In this document: in pieces, positions 61,712 through 64,000 of the stretch
Layout of the letters: each line of letters opens with the position of its first letter
How positions within the stretch are numbered: position 1 is the first letter of the stretch
Assembly (NCBI RefSeq): GCF_052056915.1
Contig: NZ_CP195119.1
Span: forward strand, 124,001-188,000
DNA: 64,000 bases
Reading direction: 5' to 3'
From: MTP4 sp052056915
GTDB lineage: Archaea; Halobacteriota; Methanosarcinia; Methanosarcinales; Methanosarcinaceae
Notes under the pieces: model-generated
Told to the model about the DNA's origin: nothing
The model's input: the letters and a program-made list of their open reading frames with translations, nothing else
Database searches by the model: none
Program-made: the position numbers and the translations under genes

Positions 61712-62394
61712 TCGCTGCTTATGATCTTCCCGTCTACAAGCCTGATTATCCTGTCGGCTTTTCCGGCCAGGTCCTCGTTGTGCGTTACCACGATGAAGGT
61801 CTGGTCATGTTCCCGGTTTAGTTTCCTGAGCAATTCATAAATCATGTCTCCGGTTTTTGTATCCAGGTTCCCGGTGGGTTCGTCCCCGAGCACGATAGCC
61901 GGAGAGCCGCTAAGAGCCCTGGCAACTGCAACCCTCTGGTTCTGGCCTCCCGAGAGTTCACCTGGCTTGTGGTCCATCCGGTCTTTCAGGCCAACTTCTG
62001 TCAAAAGTTTTTCAGCAACCTCTTTTGCTTCTTTCTTTCCCGTTCCGGCGATCAAAAGCGGCATCATCACATTTTCAAGGGCTGTGAAATCCGGGAGCAG
62101 GTGATGGTACTGGAATATAAAACCGAGCATCCGGTTCCGCATTTCGGAACGCTCCTTATCTGACATCTCGGTCACGTCCTGTTCGTCAATCAGAAGGGTC
62201 CCGGAACTGGGAGTGTCCAGAAGGCCTATCAGGTGCATCAGGGTACTTTTCCCTGAACCCGAAGGCCCGACAATTGCCACAAATTCCCCTTTTTCTATCC
62301 TCAGGCAGGCATCGTCAAGGGCCCGGAACTCTACCCCGTCCTGGTAGATTTTGGTAAGGTTCTTCAGTTCAATGATGGGGGTTTTTTCTGTCAT
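61708..62394 (-). CDS. LolD/MacB-type ABC transporter ATPase
   Basis: 228 residues. Walker A GPSGSGKST, Q-loop FIFQYHHLLPDFTALENVMMPLL, signature LSGGQNQRVAVARA, Walker B VLGDEPTGNLD, H-loop VVTHNEDLA. These are hallmarks of LolD/MacB/FtsE-like ATPases. The probable permease partner is at 57381. TATA box AATATAAAAG about 25 bases before the ATG suggests a leaderless mRNA. Confidence 0.9.
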   Translation of the reverse strand: MTEKTPIIELKNLTKIYQDGVEFRALDDACLRIEKGEFVAIVGPSGSGKSTLMHLIGLLDTPSSGTLLIDEQDVTEMSDKERSEMRNRMLGFIFQYHHLLPDFTALENVMMPLLIAGTGKKEAKEVAEKLLTEVGLKDRMDHKPGELSGGQNQRVAVARALSGSPAIVLGDEPTGNLDTKTGDMIYELLRKLNREHDQTFIVVTHNEDLAGKADRIIRLVDGKIISSD

Positions 62395-62414
62395 ACCGGT
62401 CGCTTTTTCTGAAA

Positions 62415-62424
62415 CTTTTATATT
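62415..62424 (-). promoter_or_regulatory. TATA box for the LolD-type ATPase gene
   Basis: Reads AATATAAAAG on the minus strand, centred about 25 bases before the start codon, so the predicted transcript starts at or near the ATG. Confidence 0.55.
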
Positions 62425-62489
62425 GAAATTAGTGGGCTTCTTATGTAAAGAGTTTTTGTATAGGGTTTTGCAGGGCGTGGGAAGAAAAA

Positions 62490-62627
62490 AGTGAGAGGAA
62501 GAAAAGAAGAGAAAGAGAAGGAGGAAGAGGAAGAAGAAGAGGAAGAAGAAGAAACAAAGAGAAAAGAAACAAAGAGAAAAGAAACAAAGAGAGAAGAAAC
62601 AAAGAGAGAAAAAACAGTAAAAAAGGT
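62490..62627. repeat. Purine-rich strand with GAAGAG and AAACAAAGAGAAAAG repeats
   Basis: About 140 bases of almost pure purine on the plus strand, with GAGGAAGA-type 6-bp and AAGAAACAAAGAGAA-type 15-bp repeats (4-5 copies). Such homopurine mirror tracts can form triplex DNA. No gene is supported here. Confidence 0.8.
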
Positions 62628-63535
62628 CAGGGCAGGAGCTCTTCCAGATTTCCTTCTCCTTCCCTGCTCCTGCCCGCCAGGTAGGCGGCCGTGAGGATAA
62701 AGCAGCAACCTATAACCGTGCTTATATAAAGAGGGCTTTTCAGGACCGTGACGTCAAAGAAGATTCCTGAGACCGGTTCGATCAGGGCGAGGATGCTTCC
62801 GGTCTGGGCACTTATCCCGGCTATCCCTTTCAGGTAGAGGAGAGCCGCAAGGGTGATGGTTACCCCGAATAGCACCAGGGTCTGCAGGTTTTCAAGGACC
62901 AGAGGGAAAGGAGTAGAGGCAATGGAAGGCAGCACCAGGAGCAGGCTTACGCCTGTGAGCCAGAAGGTCTGGGCCATTCCCGAATAGTCGTCTTTGAGGT
63001 AGCGGACCGTGATGATCACCGCCCCAAAGGAGAGGCCGGAAAGCATCCCGAATAGCAGGCCCTTGAAAAAACTGCTGTCCGCTCCGAAGTTGCTCAGGAC
63101 TTCTCCCGGGCGGGCTATCAGCAGCACCCCGGCAACCGCAAGAGCGAGAGGCAGCAGACTTTTACCATTCCTTTTCTCTCCCAGGATAGTGGGGGCCAGC
63201 AGGCTAACATATACGGGAGCCGTGTAGAGGAGCAGGATAGCTATGGAAATTCCACTGTACCTGATAGCCGAAAAGAAGCACAAACCGGTCACGGTATTCA
63301 AAAAGCCAAGTAGCAGGAGGTATTTTCTGTTTCTCCCGAGGTGGAGTTCTTCCAGGCCCCCGCTCAGGAACAGGTAAAGAAAAAGCATGCAAAGCCCGAA
63401 AAAGAGCCTGCAGAAAAGAATGGACCCCACGGACATGTCCTGGATCCGGTCCAGGAAAATCCCGAGCGTACCGTAGATGATGCTGCCGCCTATGACTTCT
63501 GACTGGGATTTGAAAGAGCCTGCCCGTGTGAGCAT
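62627..63535 (-). CDS. DMT/EamA-family transporter
   Basis: 302 residues with ten spans and two EamA halves: GGSIIYGTLGIFLDRIQDMSVGSILFCRLFFGLCMLF, then GLLFGMLSGLSFGAVIITVRYLKDDYSGMAQTFWLTG and ALIEPVSGIFFDVTVLKSPL. Exports metabolites or amino acids. ATG 63535 has only a weak GGGC before it. Similar in sequence to the next gene, so a tandem duplication. Confidence 0.88.
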   Translation of the reverse strand: MLTRAGSFKSQSEVIGGSIIYGTLGIFLDRIQDMSVGSILFCRLFFGLCMLFLYLFLSGGLEELHLGRNRKYLLLLGFLNTVTGLCFFSAIRYSGISIAILLLYTAPVYVSLLAPTILGEKRNGKSLLPLALAVAGVLLIARPGEVLSNFGADSSFFKGLLFGMLSGLSFGAVIITVRYLKDDYSGMAQTFWLTGVSLLLVLPSIASTPFPLVLENLQTLVLFGVTITLAALLYLKGIAGISAQTGSILALIEPVSGIFFDVTVLKSPLYISTVIGCCFILTAAYLAGRSREGEGNLEELLP

Positions 63536-63598
63536 GCCCGTGAATTAATACTGCCTATATATATTATTTTGGAAACTTGTTTTTGGAAAACCGGACAT

Positions 63599-64000
63599 TT
63601 ATTCTTCCTCAGCCTCGGCCTCGAAAGCCCACCTGTCCCCGAAGAGCCTTCTCTCTCCGAAAATCCATTTTTTCAGGGAATCGAAACTTTCCAGGCTCAC
63701 CACCAGGGCGGCTGCCAGGATAAAAACGGAGCCTACCAGCATGCCCCTGTGTATCGAGCTTCCCAGGACCGTGTAGTCGAAAAAGATACAGGAAACGGGT
63801 TCTACCAGGGTCAGGATACTTCCCGTAACAGCGGTTACACCCGCAACCCCCCTCATGTAGAGTACTGCCGCGGTTGCCGTAATAAGAACCCCGAAGAGTA
63901 CAAGGGCCTGGAGGTTTGCAACAAGCACTGTCCCGGGCACCTTGACTGCAAACGGGGCCAGGAAGAAAAGGCTGATTATACTCTGCCAGAAGAGCTGGGT
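63599..64000 (-). CDS. DMT/EamA-family transporter, C-terminal part, cut by the window end
   Basis: 133 residues visible; the frame runs on past the right edge. Contains QALVLFGVLITATAAVLYMRGVAGVTAVTGSILTLVEPVSCIFFDYTVLG, corresponding to the end of the previous gene, then a longer hydrophilic tail (FGERRLFGDRWAFEAEAEEE). Paralogue of the gene at 62627. Confidence 0.85.
   Translation of the reverse strand, partial: TQLFWQSIISLFFLAPFAVKVPGTVLVANLQALVLFGVLITATAAVLYMRGVAGVTAVTGSILTLVEPVSCIFFDYTVLGSSIHRGMLVGSVFILAAALVVSLESFDSLKKWIFGERRLFGDRWAFEAEAEEE

Noticed and set aside
1..64000. tRNA or rRNA genes
   Set aside because: I saw no cloverleaf-like or rRNA-like sequence, but a covariance-model search would be needed to exclude them.

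Overview
The window is archaeal and most likely from a Methanosarcina, close to the gas-vacuolate M. barkeri / M. vacuolata group. Pointers are a complete gas vesicle cluster, a tungstate transporter, an S-layer-type protein with PGF-pre-PGF and PGF-CTERM signatures, archaeal TATA boxes with some leaderless starts, purine-rich Shine-Dalgarno sites, long AT-rich intergenic stretches, and many short dispersed and tandem repeats. This assignment is inferred from content, not from a database search.

Layout. (1) 0.6-9.9 kb, minus strand: a gas vesicle (gvp) operon reading gvpA, gvpN, gvpO, an unknown gene, gvpF, gvpG, a basic protein in the usual gvpI position, a GvpJ/M with a zinc ribbon, two tiny charged proteins, gvpH, gvpK, a second gvpF/L, a GvpJ/M with a PH/GRAM-like tail, and a long GvpH-like protein. 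Two tandem arrays (17 bp and 18 bp periods) lie at its 3' end and before gvpO. A divergent PadR-type regulator (10.6 kb) faces gvpA. (2) 12.0-24.2 kb, plus strand: the most novel locus. Four beta-rich proteins of unknown family come first. Their sequences share modules, and one pair looks like a split version of the same architecture. They are followed by a protein resembling ABBA-fold prenyltransferases, a terpenoid-cyclase-like toroid with a DADDT motif, a small membrane protein, a RavA-like MoxR AAA+ ATPase carrying a C2H2 zinc finger, and a ViaA-like vWA protein. I read this as an undescribed MoxR/vWA-associated system. The moxR start codon appears to be broken by one inserted base. (3) 24.4-34.1 kb: a lipoprotein, an orphan acetolactate-synthase-like enzyme, a 32-residue membrane peptide, an FMN-binding protein, an AlbA_2/Schlafen-type regulator flanked by long direct repeats, two membrane proteins (one with HEXXH), and a membrane-anchored protein with an FGE-sulfatase domain. 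(4) 34.2-39.2 kb: a hairpin-ended repeat, a double-CDGSH iron-sulfur protein, then an AT-rich block with a Gabija-like defence pair (OLD/TOPRIM nuclease plus UvrD-like helicase) beside an IS630 transposase remnant and an N-truncated AbiEii gene. This is a small, partly decayed defence island. (5) 39.3-48.3 kb: three paralogous APC-family permeases (the first with an apparent frameshift), a GxxExxY nuclease-fold protein, an MFS exporter, a divergent ThyX-like protein, and two more hairpin-ended repeats. (6) 48.8-51.9 kb: tupABC tungstate uptake. (7) 52-64 kb: a 1,005-residue beta-helix surface protein, a TauE/SafE exporter, a LolCE/MacB-type permease with its probable LolD-type ATPase 3 kb away, enolase, a winged-helix regulator, a PPC/DUF296 protein, and two DMT/EamA exporters, the last cut by the window edge.

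How they work together. The gvp genes build and regulate buoyancy organelles. The MoxR/vWA pair probably remodels the complex formed by the beta-rich proteins encoded before it. The remainder is a mix of housekeeping genes and accessory genes whose boundaries are marked by repeats.
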